From positions 2,072,001-2,136,000 of the forward strand of contig OZ014420.1 in assembly GCA_963965975.1 (NCBI GenBank): a stretch of 64,000 bases of DNA. Direction: 5' to 3'. This DNA comes from Xestospongia bergquistia (lineage: Eukaryota > Porifera > Demospongiae > Haplosclerida > Petrosiidae). This document shows, piece by piece, positions 23,297-34,903 of the stretch. Positions within the stretch are counted from its first letter, which is position 1. The number at the start of each line of letters is the position of its first letter. The notes under the pieces are model-generated. The model did no database searches. It worked only from the letters and a program-made list of their open reading frames with translations, and was not told where the DNA came from. Both the position numbers and the translations under genes were made by a program.

Positions 23297-23839
23297 TAGA
23301 GGCACAATAATATCTTGATAATAGAGTAGTCCAACAACTTATAACTTGCTTTGTACATCCTCCATTTTTTAGTTTGTTTGGTATTGATTAACTATTTTCT
23401 ATCAACATTTCAAAATATTAACCCTAAACGAAACTGGTAGATATATAATGACTACTGGCCATACTCAATATCAAATCTCACTTTTGGTTTATTAGAATGA
23501 TCTATATTTACCAAAGAATAAGACAGTAAACTGTTCTTTTACATTTATTTTATTTTACTGACAATCATTTCACAATTTGTCACTATAATCAACACACAGT
23601 GTCTAATAGATCATAAAGAACATCTTGACAATGTGATCAGAGTTTGACTTTGATTGACACTTGAAGCTAGTTGTTTAAACTCGAAGATACTAAAAAGCAA
23701 AGCACATGCTTGACTATATAACAAGAGATAATTGGAAGAGATATAATAGAGATAAACTCTGATATGGATTAAAATCAAACCCTGTAAAAATATTAAAACA
23801 ACTCGTGATTTTTCTAATGAATTAGCCTTTGATTGAAGA
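23297..23839. other. 3' flank of TRIM-NHL copy 1
   Basis: This AT-rich 3' sequence is matched by 28423-28840 after copy 2, where about 110 bp of it is missing. It holds no gene. Minus-strand open frames here are chance. Confidence 0.6.
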
Positions 23840-24260
23840 GAAATTTCTACATAGTTCAAATATTCAAGGCTGATGGTTCATATGTACAATCCATAGATTG
23901 TAGTAGACAAATTCTGTCTGATGTAGCTACTGATAATGAGGGTAATATTCATGTAACATATCACTCCCAATATCCTATTCAGGTCTTCTCACCAGATGGT
24001 AAACCTCTTCATACATATACCAATCAAATTTCCAATGTCCTAATGGTATTACTATTGATGATGAGAGGAATCAGTTTATTACTGCTCACAATTTTAGTGG
24101 CAAACACAATCTATATATACTGGATACTATGGGCAAACAAATCAACATCTTATCTGACTGTAATAATTCTATTGGAGTGACATTAATAAGGAGGGACATA
24201 TTTACACTGCTGATTTAGTTAGTACAAATAATTGTTGTATTTTAAAGTTCTAAAACATTA
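23840..24260 (+). pseudogene. Decayed NHL-repeat fragment, unit 1
   Basis: The first part translates as VQIFKADGSYVQSIDC and VTYHSQYPIQVFSPDGK, clearly related to the last third of the TRIM-NHL propeller (about 22890-23290). The frame then breaks and similarity continues in another frame (NGITIDDERNQF, YILDTMGKQINILS). It is much more divergent from copy 1 than the full-length copies are from each other, so it is an older remnant. The same fragment recurs at 28855-29216. Confidence 0.8.
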
Positions 24261-24994
24261 TTCTAATTATGTTTATTCTTGTAGTGTACTATAGACTTAT
24301 TATGTTTATCATGTCTATAGCCCTTGTTAATTATTGTAAACTCTCATTTTATCTGTACTTAATCACGTTGTAGGGCTGCACCACATGTTCTTAAATTAGT
24401 TACTAGAACATTCTAGAACCCTTCTCATCTTTTGATTTTGTATAAATACTCATTGCCATATGTGTCTAGTTGATTGAGTGTTGTTATAGTTCTTATTGTT
24501 GTTTTCCTCATGGTTATTCTGATATACTCTTAATACTAATCACAAGTGTCTACTCTACATCACAATTCTAATTATTTACTCTTACTGAGTTTTTCATTGA
24601 ATCTAAAGTGTTAAAAATTAATTATGATTATATATGCCATGTACAAAGCATGCATCAAATATAAGTTATATGAGTAATTATACATATTAATTCTAAGTAT
24701 AGTGTAGTCTTATTTAAAACCATATGTTGTGTAGCTAACTATTTTAATGTTTGCATTTAATCTGGTAACAATCTTAGATCATATAACTACTATGATATAT
24801 CTACCTACATATCATGAATTTGTATTAGATTTAAAAAACATGTAAATTTGTTGACATCTGTGTTATAGTAATCAGTTGATGTGTGACATGTCCTCAGTTA
24901 ATCTGAGCAGATATAGGAGATGGTCAACACGACACACCTAAACATTTTTCAGTTTATAAAATGCAGAATTTGAATTGTGTGTGTCACTTTCATC
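24261..24994. other. Spacer in duplicated unit 1
   Basis: This is AT-rich non-coding sequence. The matching stretch in unit 2 (29252-29700) lacks about 290 bp between two short direct repeats containing ATTCTAATTAT, which looks like a deletion in unit 2. The right part is the promoter of the second TRIM-like 5' end. Confidence 0.6.
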
Positions 24995-25428
24995 ATGGAA
25001 GAAGAAAATGTCCCTAGTAAGTGTATACAATATAACTTCATGTTACATTTTACATTGTGTATTCTGTAGCATCTACATCACAACCATCACCAACTATTTC
25101 TCCAGTGGCTGGAAACACACCAGTAAGAAAAGTATATGGAAGTCAAGAAGTTAGATACTCACCAAGTTCAACACCAACACGAGGACTGACTCCAGTGCGA
25201 AGTGACTCACCCTTACGAAGTGTAACTCCTGTAAGAGGATTCACCCCTCTTTGTGCAGGTTCAATATCTAGCCTGGCCTCAACAAGTATTATTGCAAAGT
25301 CACCAGACATCCTTTCTCACATCGTGCATCTGGGCACAAAACAAATGAGAGATGGTAGCTTTGAGCATGTGATTATAACTATCCTGAATTCTCAAGTTTC
25401 AAGACTTCTCATCATATCACAGAGCTAG
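24995..25428 (+). pseudogene. 5' end of second TRIM-like gene, unit 1, cut and fused to gene C intron
   Basis: A 22-nt first exon (24995-25016, MEEENVP) is followed by an exon at 25070 encoding a Ser/Thr/Pro-rich leader with repeated TPVR, SPLR and TPTR motifs. The homology stops at about 25300, just before the RING seen in unit 2. There the sequence switches, over the shared bases AAAG, into gene C intron 4 (matching about 19474). The reading frame runs on by chance to 25428. The RING, B-boxes and everything downstream are absent. Unlike unit 2, the leader itself has no stop (CAA at 25081). Confidence 0.75.
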
Positions 25429-25804
25429 ACCACCATTACTGACCAAGGATTAAATCTGACTAAACCATCACTGTTTCATATGTACCTTAAGTAGTATAAC
25501 ATTTCATTGACATCAATAAGTACTAATTACATTTAGGGGTTAAATCTTGATCTACCACAGACTAATAACTATATAACTATACACTATATGTGTATGTTAG
25601 TTTTAAATGATTAATAATCTCTTATATTTGAAAATAATGGTATTATATTTCTACTATTTTCTTTAGTTGTTACAGCAGCCTCATATTGAGTATGGTCAGT
25701 ATGGACCAAAGGTAACACACCTTGAACCACTTACACTCCCACAACTACCCCAAGGTCAGGTTATATAAATCTTTTTAACACTACAATAGATATTGTTATT
25801 ACAG
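25301..25804 (+). repeat. Gene C fragment (intron 4, exon 5), copy in unit 1
   Basis: It matches about 19474-20021 of gene C closely, including the exon reading LLQQPHIEYGQYGPK and its splice sites. It ends at the acceptor of the next intron (GTTATTACAG), where the antisense TRIM fragment begins. Without the other exons it cannot make a gene C product. Confidence 0.85.
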
Positions 25805-25818
25805 GTACATCTCCAAAC

Positions 25819-25993
25819 TAGCTACACCTGTTTCTATTAAACAAAGTGACGCCTCAACTACAGATACATCTCCAAACTCACTGATCTGTTTACCCATGGA
25901 GTTAGTATCAAGATATGTGAACGTTTTCTCATCATCTGTTAACTCAAATGACATTTTCTGCACCTCATTTACACATTGAATGAGCTGATCTTT
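25819..25993 (-). repeat. Antisense fragment of TRIM-NHL coding sequence, before copy 2
   Basis: This stretch is the reverse complement of the TRIM-NHL coding region at 22076-22249 (27202-27375 in copy 2). It spans the end of the coiled coil to the start of the filamin repeat. At one end it shares bases with copy 1 (the reverse of ACAGGTGTAGCT), at the other with copies 2 and 3 (GAGCTGATC), so it is a mosaic. A short duplicated ACATCTCCAAACT marks its left edge. A near-identical copy sits at 32291-32464. Confidence 0.85.
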
Positions 25994-26004
25994 GTGTTTT
26001 AACT

Positions 26005-26291
26005 AATGTATTATTAATTTTCTAGAAATTATTTATCTTTGGAAACTCCCGTAACTTCCTAATTTGTATTGCTATAATAACAAATCCTACATAGAGTAAC
26101 CACAACTAAATTAGAGACAGTTCATTCCCAGATGTTATATATTACGATAGTTCCAGTTCATAGGTCATTCCCAGGTAGTGTGTGTTCAGTACATTAGTGA
26201 CTTGTTATTGTTTGTGTCCTACATTTCTTCATTGGTAAGTCATGTAAATTAATAACAATATCAAATTGCTGTTTTTAATAGAGCTCAAGTG
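26005..26291 (+). promoter_or_regulatory. TRIM-NHL copy 2 promoter and 5' UTR intron
   Basis: It is closely similar to the region before copy 1. The paired CATTCCCAG sites are at 26123 and 26166. The UTR intron runs from GTAAGT at 26235 to an AG at about 26281. Confidence 0.6.
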
Positions 26292-28422
26292 ATGGCAACT
26301 AATATCAAGACAAAACCAATTTCTCTTAACTGTGAGCTCTGTTCAGAGATGTTTACTGACCCTCTTATGTTACCATGTCTTCATTCTTTCTGTAAGAAAT
26401 GTCTAATAAAAGTTGCTGATGAACAAGGAGCTTCAGATAGCCATCTTAAATGTCTAACATGTGATACAAATGTATCCATTCCCAGTGAAGGGATAACAGC
26501 TTTTCCTCAAAATCTTTGGTTAGGGCATCAAGTTAATGTGCAAGAATATATGAAGAAAATGGATAGTGAGAATAGCATTCCATGTGATCGTTGCGTTAAG
26601 CGTGCAAATGGTTCTGCTGTAGCCTTTTGTTGTCAATGTTGCTTTTTTTTATGTTCTTCATGTAAAGAAGATCACCAATGGTGGCGTGAAGCAGTCAAAC
26701 ATGAGTTGGTAGAGATTGGAGAGAAGAAGTCAAACCGAGAGGCCAACGAAGTTTTTTTGTAATGATTGTGAGGTGTTAAGTTGTCGTGATTGCATTCTTA
26801 TTAAGCATAAAGATCACAATATTGGGCATTATGATAAAATAGCTGAGAGTGGTAAAGAGGAGCTGAAGGAGTGCCTTTTGAAATGTGCAGAAGTGACAAC
26901 TTCAGTTGATGATGCTATTACTGAAGGAGAAGAAATGCTTCAACGTATTCAATTACGTAAGAAAGAAGTAGATAAAGAAATCAATCAAGCTTTTTCTTCT
27001 CTTCAAGCTGCTTTGAAGACACGTTGTAAAGCTTTACTAGCTAAGTCAGACCAAATAGCTATTAGTAAAAGTACAACAATTAATGTGCAACTGGAAGCAT
27101 TTCAAAAGCTCAAGACAACAATATCTCACACTACTAATATTGCAATGACAGCAATAGAGATGCACCAGTCAGGAGAGCTTTTGAGCACAAAAAAGTTAGT
27201 TAAAGATCAGCTCATTCAATGTGTAAATGTGGTGCAGAAAATGTCATTTGTATTAACAGATGATGAGAAAATGTTCACATATCTTGATACTAACTCCATG
27301 GGTAAACAGATCAGTGAGTTTGGAGATGCGTCTGTAGTTGAGGCATCACTTTCTTTAATAGAAAAAGGTGTAGCTATTCCTTTGGCAACAGTGGGTAAGG
27401 AGCGAAAGTTTAAGATAGCCATTCTAGATAGTACTAGGGAAAAAATCAGTTGTGATGTTCGTTTTTGTGCTTCACTAGTCAAAATAAATGGAGACAAACG
27501 AGAGGAAAAGATTACCATCACTAATGATAACAGTGGCTTCACTACAGTTTCTTGTACTCCTCAAACTGTAGGACAATATGAGCTTAGTCTAAAGATACGA
27601 GGTGACCACTTTCAATTTAGTCCTTATCGAATGTGGATAAAACAACCAAAGAACTTTTCTTCACTTAGTAATCAGCGTGTTTTCAATTTAAGTTACTATA
27701 CTTATGGAGTTGCTGTTCATCCTAATGGTGAGGTTTATGCCACTGGAAATGGTGGCTATATTCATGTTTTTGATACCAATGGAACACAAAAACGAACAAT
27801 AGGTTCTCCAGGTAATAATGATGGTCAATTTAGTAGTCCCTTTGGTTTAGTTCTACTTGGAGATGTTTTATACGTTACCGACAATAGTCTTAACAGAGTT
27901 CAGAAGTTTTTGGCTACTACTGGTGAATATCTAGGAAAGTTTGACGGTCAGTTCAGTGCTCCCTGGGGAATCACTCATGATGGTAAAGGTCAGATCCTGG
28001 TAGCTGACTACAATAACAGGCGAGTTCAAATATTCAAGGCAGATGGTTCATTTGTACAATCAATAAATTGTAATGGACAAAACCCATCTGATGTAGCTGT
28101 CGATAATGATGGTAATATTCATGTTACTTACTATTCCCAACATATTGTCCAGGTCTTTATACCAGATGGCTCACCTCTTCGTACTTATAATAATCCAAGT
28201 GGCAATTTCCAGTATCCACGTGGTATCGCTATTGATGATGAGGGGAATCGGTTCATTACTACTCAGTATTCTTCAACTTACTACCTACATGTACTAAATG
28301 CTGCAGGAAACCAAATCAGTCTTTTGTCTGGTTTTAATCAACCCTTTGGAGTAGCACTGGATATTCAGGGCTGTATCTATTTTGCTGATTATGGTAATCG
28401 TCGTATTATGAAATACCAGTAG
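26292..28422 (+). pseudogene. TRIM-NHL copy 2, split by a 59-nt deletion in B-box 2
   Basis: The start at 26292 opens an intact RING and B-box 1, but the frame ends at 26762. A 59-nt deletion, relative to copy 1, removes the first part of B-box 2 after EANE and shifts the frame. The deletion ends lie on a shared GA. From about 26755 to 28422 the rest (end of B-box 2, coiled coil, filamin repeat, NHL propeller) is open with no further break, ending RRIMKYQ. The long clean frame points to a recent event. It could yield a roughly 156-residue RING/B-box 1 protein. Alternatively it is simply a young pseudogene. No good start for the downstream part is evident before the coiled coil. Confidence 0.85.
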
Positions 28423-28854
28423 AGGCACAATAATATCTTGACAATAGAGTAGTCCAACAACTTCTAACTTGCTTTGTACATCCTCCATTTTTTTAGTTTG
28501 TTTGGTATTGATTAACTATTTTCTATCAATATTTCAAAATATTTACCCTAAACAAAACTGGTAGACATGTAATGACCACTGGGCACACTCAATATCAAAT
28601 CTCACTTTGACTGAAGTGGTTTATTAGAATCATGTATATTTACCATAGAATAAGACAGGAAACTGTTCTTTCACAGTTGTTTAAACTCGAAGATACTAAA
28701 AAGCAAAGCACATGCTTGACTATGCAACAAGAGAAAAATTGGAAGAGATACAATAGAGATAAACTCCCTGATATGGATTAAAATCAAACCCTGTAAAAAT
28801 ATTAAAACAACTTGTGATGTTTCTAATGGATTAGCCTTTGATTGAAGAGAAATT
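28423..28854. other. 3' flank of TRIM-NHL copy 2
   Basis: This is the counterpart of 23297-23839, somewhat shorter through internal deletion. No gene is seen. Confidence 0.6.
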
Positions 28855-29216
28855 TCTACATAGTTCAAATATTCAAGGCTGATGTACAATCCATAGATTG
28901 TAGTAGACAAATTCTGTCTGATGTAGCTATTGATAATGAGAATAATATTCATGTAACATATCACTCCCAATATCCTATTCAGGTCTTCTCACCAGATGGT
29001 AAACGTATACATATACCAATCAAAGTTTCCAATGTCCTAATGGTATTACTATTGATGATGAGAGGAATCAGTTTATTACTGCTCACAATTTTAGTAGCAA
29101 ACACAATCTATATATACTGGATACTATGGGCAAACAAATCAACATCTTATCTGACTGTAATAATTCTATTGGAGTGCCATTAATAAGGAGGGACATATTT
29201 ACACTACTGATTTAGT
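28855..29216 (+). pseudogene. Decayed NHL-repeat fragment, unit 2
   Basis: This is a near-duplicate of the unit 1 fragment (23840-24260), with its own small deletions (part of ADGSYVQS is gone). The shared older damage shows that decay came before the segmental duplication. Confidence 0.8.
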
Positions 29217-29700
29217 TAGTACAAATAATTGTTGTATTTTAAAGTCCTAAAAATTATTCTAATTATGTTTATTCTAATTATTTACTCTTACTGAGTTTTT
29301 CATTGAATCTAAAGTGTTAAAAATTAATTATGATTATATATGCCATGTACAAAGCATGCATCAAATATAAGTTATATGAGTAATTATACATATTAATTCT
29401 AAGTATAGTGTAGTCTTATTTAAAACCATATGTTGTGTAGCTAACTATTTTAATGTTTGCATTTAATCTGGTAACAATCTTAGATCATATAACTACTATG
29501 ATATATCTACCTACATATCATGAATTTGTATTAGATTTAAAAAACATGTAAATTTGTTGACATCTGTGTTATAGTAATCAGTTGATGTGTGACATGTCCT
29601 CAGTTAATCTGAACAGATATAGGAGATGGTCAACACGACACACCTAAACATTTTTCAGTTTATAAAATGCAGAATTTGAATTGTGTGTGTCACTTTCATC
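29217..29700. other. Spacer in duplicated unit 2
   Basis: Non-coding counterpart of 24240-24994, about 290 bp shorter. Most of the remaining sequence matches unit 1 closely. Confidence 0.6.
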
Positions 29701-30546
29701 ATGGAAGAAGAAAATGTCCCTAGTAAGTGTATACAATATAACTTCATGTTACATTTTACATTGTGTATTCTGTAGCATCTACATCATAACCATCACCAAC
29801 TATTTCTCCAGTGGCTGGAAACACACCAGTAAGAAAAGTATATGCAAGTCAAGAAGTTAGATGCTCACCAAGTTCAACACCAACACGAGGACTGACTCCA
29901 GTGCGAAGTGACTCACCCTTACGAAGTATAACTCCTGTAAGAGGATTCACCCCTCTTTGTGCAGGTTCAATATCTAGCCTGGCCTCAACAAGTATTATTG
30001 CAAAAAATCCTTTAATTTGTCAAGTATGCTCTGAGTATTACACAGATCCATTAATGCTACCTTGCCTTCATTCATTCTGCAAGACATGTATTCAACATAT
30101 GATTGACCGAGAAGGTAATGGTAATGTAAAATGTCCCACTTGTGGATCTGTTAAAAGTCTTGCTAACAGCTGTATTACTAGCAGTCTGCCTAAAAATCTT
30201 TGGTTGGCACATCAAGTGGAAATAGCAGCATATGAAGACAAATTGGGAAATGGACAAACTGACATCCCATGTAATCGATGTGTCAAACAAGCCAATGGAT
30301 TTGCAGTAGTCTTTTGTTGCGAATGTTGTTCATTTTTCTGTCGTACATGTCGAGATGATCATATGTGGTGCCGAGATACAGTTAAGCATGAGCTAGTTGA
30401 TGTTGGCCGTGCTCCAAAACAACAAATCACAGAACAGATGTATATTATCAATCCTCCTCTCCACCATAAGCCAGTCATATGTTCTAAACATCCAGATGAA
30501 AATTACAAATTCTTCTGCCAGAATTGTGAGTCACTCATCTGCCTGT
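29701..30546 (+). pseudogene. 5' half of second TRIM-like gene, unit 2
   Basis: The 22-nt first exon starts at 29701. The second exon begins near 29776 and contains an in-frame TAA at 29787 where unit 1 has CAA, so translation from the normal start is blocked. Beyond it the frame stays open to 30546 and encodes, in order, the TPVR/SPLR leader, a RING (LICQVCSEYYTDPLMLPCLH, CKTC, CPTC), B-box 1 (IPCNRCVKQANG, FCCECC) and half of B-box 2 (ICSKHPDENYKFFCQNCE). The sequence then jumps into gene C upstream DNA at about 30546. This is a paralogue clearly diverged from TRIM-NHL copies 1-3. Coiled coil and NHL are missing, and the older NHL fragments nearby may be its remnants. Confidence 0.82.
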
Positions 30547-32277
30547 GACGTTGAGTTCAATAGATCAGACTGAATTCTTAAGAACTGACTTTACTAGAGA
30601 GGTGTCAACGTTTTAGAACTCAATGTAGAAAGTGTTAATTGTTGAAAATCAAAATTTGAGCACCTCTTCTTATAAATGTCTATAGTGACGGAAAAAACAT
30701 TCAAGCAGGCATCCAGTAATGCATCAACTGACTATCCTCCTTCCTAGAATGCCATTGGAGTTACTGTTTGAGCCCCACCCTAAAGCCTGCAAATGGCACA
30801 TGATTTCTACTACATGTATCTAGACACCTCCAATTGAGTCAACAAAAAAGACAGGACTTTGAATTAGATGTAACAGAACGGTTTTATGATGATTATCTAG
30901 GAGCTAGAAATAGTGAGATTATAATTTAAAACACATGTAATAATACTATGATATTTTTGTAGCTGGTGATTCTCATAATGAGGTCTTAACAGGTGTTCAT
31001 AAGTTGGGACTTAATCCAGATCTTTATTGAACAAATGCATTACAAGGAATGGCTTATGATCCTTCAGGTGATATAGTTAGATATACTGACATTTCATATA
31101 GTTCTCTATGTATAGGCCCATTACCAAAAACAGCTGATTTTCAACATATGATAAGAGCAGAAATTGCCTGAGACAGAGAGAGGTTAAGAGCCCAAGTGAG
31201 ACAAAGGAAACTCTCTGACTCTGTGGTAAGGTTTTTCATACATAGTTACTGTGTTTCTTTAAATGTATCACTCAGTATTTAAACCTAGGTTGACATTTTA
31301 TTTAATGAGTACCCTTAGCCAGTGAAACATACAAAATGCCAAATGTTCTTTTCTGTCAGAATTTAGCTTACACAGCCATTTCTACGCAAATTGTAAATGT
31401 CTTTTACAATTTAAAACCTTTTATGATGGAGAAAAGAACTGACAACGATAGTTCTCATACTCAGACACCTGCTCACCTAATGCAAGAAAGGGCGTCTAGT
31501 GACTTGAAACACTTTTTTGGCTTTACCAATCAAGATACTCAAAATCTATGATGTCATTGGCCACACGAATTATTATCAATAAATCTTAGAAAAAAGATTG
31601 AACATTAAAAATAAAGTGTAGGCTAGTTACTTTGAAGATAGTCCTTAATGCTAGCATGAGCATAAGGTAGTAACTACATCTTGCAGAATCTGTAGCAATC
31701 ATTTTGACTGAGATCGGCCATCTTGCTTAAGCTTGTGAGTGACATATCATGATATCATAATGTCAAGAAATAGGACTAAAGTCACCAGACATCCTTTCTC
31801 ACATCGTGCATCTGGGCACAAAACAAGTGAGAGATGGTAGCTTTGAGCATGTGATTATAACTATCCTGAATTCTCGAGTTTCAAGACTTCTCATCATATC
31901 ACACAGCTAGACCACCATTACTGACCAAGGATTAAATCTGACTAGACCATGACTGTTTCATATGTACCTTAAGTAGTATAACATTTCATTGACATCAATA
32001 AGTACTTATTATATTTAGGGTTAAATCTTGATCTGCCACAGACTAATAACTATATAACTATACACTATATGTGTATGTTAGTTTTAAATGGTTAATAATC
32101 TCATATATTTGAAAATAATGGTATTATATTTCTACTATTATCTTTAGTTATTACAGCAGCCCCATATTGAGTATGGAGCAAAGGTAACACACTTGAACCA
32201 CTTACACTCCCACAACTACCCCAAGGTCAGGTTATATAAATCTTTTAAACACTACAATAGATATTGTTATTACAGGT
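30547..32277 (+). pseudogene. Gene C pseudogene with promoter piece
   Basis: It matches 18178-20021: the promoter right half, exon 1 (with deletions and a stop), exons 2 to 5 and the long intron 4. Stops interrupt several exons, for example in place of the Arg in PDLYRTNA (TATTGA near 31026). Exons 6 to 9, with the helical repeat and HPEW tail, are absent. The copy ends at an intron acceptor and is followed by the antisense TRIM fragment, as in unit 1. Confidence 0.85.
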
Positions 32278-32290
32278 ACATCTCCAAACT

Positions 32291-32464
32291 AGCTACACCT
32301 GTTTCCATTAAACAAAGTGACGCCTCAACTACAGATACGTCTCCAAACTCACTGATCTGTTTACCCATGGAGTTAGCATCAAGATATGTGAACGTTTTCT
32401 CATCATCTGTTAACTCAAATGACATTTTCTGCACCTCATTTACACATTGAATGAGCTGATCTTT
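32291..32464 (-). repeat. Antisense fragment of TRIM-NHL coding sequence, before copy 3
   Basis: Second copy of the 25819-25993 fragment, the reverse complement of 33731-33904 in the gene just downstream. The open frame over 32193-32450 is only the reverse reading of that coding sequence. Confidence 0.85.
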
Positions 32465-32475
32465 GTGTTTTAACT

Positions 32476-32762
32476 AATGTATTATTAATTTTCTAGAAAT
32501 TGTTTATCTTTGGAAACTCCCGTAACTTCCCAATATGTATTGCTATAATAACAAATCCTACATAGAGTAACCACAACTAAATTAGAGACAGTTCATTCCC
32601 AGATGTTATATATTACGATAGTTCCAGTTCATAGGTCATTCCCAGGTAGTGTGTGTTCAGTACATTAGTGACTTGTTATTGTTTGTGTCCTACATTTCTT
32701 CATTGGTAAGTCATGTAAATTAATAACAATATCAAATTGCTGTTTTTTAAAGAGCTCAAGTG
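32476..32762 (+). promoter_or_regulatory. TRIM-NHL copy 3 promoter and 5' UTR intron
   Basis: Nearly identical to the copy 2 upstream region. CATTCCCAG sites are at 32594 and 32637. The UTR intron acceptor reads AAAG instead of the ATAG seen in copy 2. Confidence 0.55.
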
Positions 32763-34903
32763 ATGGCAACTAATATCAAGACAAAACCAATTTCTCTTAA
32801 CTGTGAGCTCTGTTCAGAGATGTTTACTGACCCTCTTATGTTACCATGTCTTCATTCTTTCTGTAAGAAATGTCTAATAAAAGTTGCTGATGAACAAGGA
32901 GCTTCAGATAACCACCTTAAATGTCCAACATGTGATACAAGTGTATCCATTCCCAGTGAAGGGATAACAGCTTTTCCTCAAAATCTTTGGTTAGGGCATC
33001 AAGTTAATGTGCAAGAATATATGAAGAAAATGGATAGTGAGAATAGCATTCCATGTGATCGTTGCGTTAAGCGTGCAAATGGTTCTGCTGTAGCCTTTTG
33101 TTGTCAATGTTGCTTCTTTTATGTTCTTTGCGTAAAGAAGATCACCAATGGTGGCGTGAAACAGTCAAACATGAGTTGGTGGAGATTGGAGAGAAGAAGT
33201 CAAACCGAGAGGCCAATGAGATACCACATATTGATCGCAAGCCAATGTTTTGTGCCCTTCATAAAGATGAAAAGTTAAAGTTTTTTTGTAATGATTGTGA
33301 GGTGTTAAGTTGTCGTGATTGCATTCTTATTAAGCATAAAGTTCACAATATTGGGCATTATGATAAGATAGCTGAGAGTGGTAAAGAGGAGCTGAAGGAG
33401 TGCCTTTTGAAATGTGCAGAAGTGACAACTTCTGTTGATGATGCTATTACTGAAGGAGAAGAAATGCTTCAACGTATTCAATTACGTAAGAAAGAAGTAG
33501 ATAAAGAAATCAATCAAGCTTTTTCTTCTCTTCAAGCTGCTTTGAAGACACGTTGTAAAGCTTTACTAGCTAAGTCAGACCAAATAGCTATTAGTAAAAG
33601 TACAGCAATTAATGTGCAACTGGAAGCATTTCAAAAGCTCAAGACAACAATATCTCATGCTACTAATATTGCAATGACAGCAATAGAGATGCACCAGTCG
33701 GGAGAGCTTTTGAGCACAAAAAAGTTAGTTAAAGATCAGCTCATTCAATGTGTAAATGAGGTGCAGAAAATGTCATTTGAGTTAACAGATGATGAGAAAA
33801 TGTTCACATATCTCGATACTAACTCCATGGGTAAACAGATCAGTGAGTTTGGAGATGCGTCTGTAGTTGAGGCATCACTTTCTTTAATAGAAAAAGGTGT
33901 AGCTATTCCTTTGGCAACAGTGGGTAAGGAGCGAAAGTTTAAGATAGCCATTCTAGATAGTACTAGGGAAAAAATCAGTTGTGATGTTCGTTTTTGTGCT
34001 TCACTAGTCAAAGTAAATGGAGACAAACAAGAGGAAAAGGTTATCATCACTAATGATAACAGTGGCTTCACTACAGTTTCTTGTACTCCTCAAACTGTAG
34101 GAGAATATGAGCTTAGTCTAAAGATACGAGGTGAGCACTTTCAGTTTAGTCCTTATCGAATGTGGGTAAAACAACCAAAGAACTATTCTTCACTTAGTAA
34201 TCAGCGTAATTTTAATGTACGTTACTATACTTATGGAGTTGCTGTTCATCCTAATGGTGAGGTTTATGCCACTGAAAATGGTGGTTATATTCATGTTTTT
34301 GATACCAATGGAACACAAAAACGAACAATTGGTTCCTCAGGCAATAATGATGGTCAATTTAGTAGTCCCTTTGGTTTAGTTGTACTTGGAGATGTTTTAT
34401 ATGCTACCGATAACAGCCTTAGCAGAGTTTTTGGCTACTACTGGTGAATATCTAGGAAAGTTTGACGGTCAGTTCAGTAATCCCCAGGGAATCACTCATG
34501 ATGGTAAAGGTCAGATCCTGGTAGCTGATTACAATAACAAGCGAGTTCAAATATTCAAGGCAGATGGTTCATTTGTACAATCCATAAATTGTAATGGAAA
34601 AACCCATCTGATGTAGCTGTTGATAATGATGGTAATATTCATGTTACTAACTATTCCCAAGATATTGTCCAGGTCTTTACATCAGATGGTTCACCTCTTC
34701 GTACTTATAATAATCCAAGTGGCAATTTCCAGTGTCCACGTGGTATTGCTATTGATGGTGAGGGGAATCGGTTCATTACTGCTCAGTATTCTTCAACTTA
34801 CTACCTGCATGTACTAAATGCTGCAGGAAACCAAATCAATCTTTTGTCTGGTTTTAATCAACCCTTTGGAGTAGCACTGGATACTCAGGATTGTATCTAT
34901 TTA
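32763..34903 (+). pseudogene. TRIM-NHL copy 3, frameshifted and cut by the satellite
   Basis: The RING is intact. One T is missing from a T-run in B-box 1 (about 33120), which shifts the frame. A long second frame then covers B-box 2, coiled coil, filamin repeat and the first NHL repeats to about 34447. An 8-nt deletion near 34429 and a single-base loss near 34603 break the propeller again. The last NHL repeat is replaced by satellite after DCIY: copy 2 continues with its last repeat, whereas here near-consensus satellite begins at 34904. Similarity to copies 1 and 2 remains very high, so inactivation is recent. Confidence 0.88.

Noticed and set aside
27216-27542. Minus-strand 108-codon frame inside TRIM copy 2
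   Set aside because: Shadow of the coding strand; the same frame appears opposite copy 3 because the sequences are duplicates.
31336-31551. 71-codon open frame as a small gene
   Set aside because: It lies in the copied intron of the gene C pseudogene and is not open in the intact gene C; no recognisable domain.
32193-32450. 85-codon open frame as a gene
   Set aside because: It is the antisense reading of TRIM-NHL coding sequence, matching the shadow frame at 33745-34071 on the other strand.
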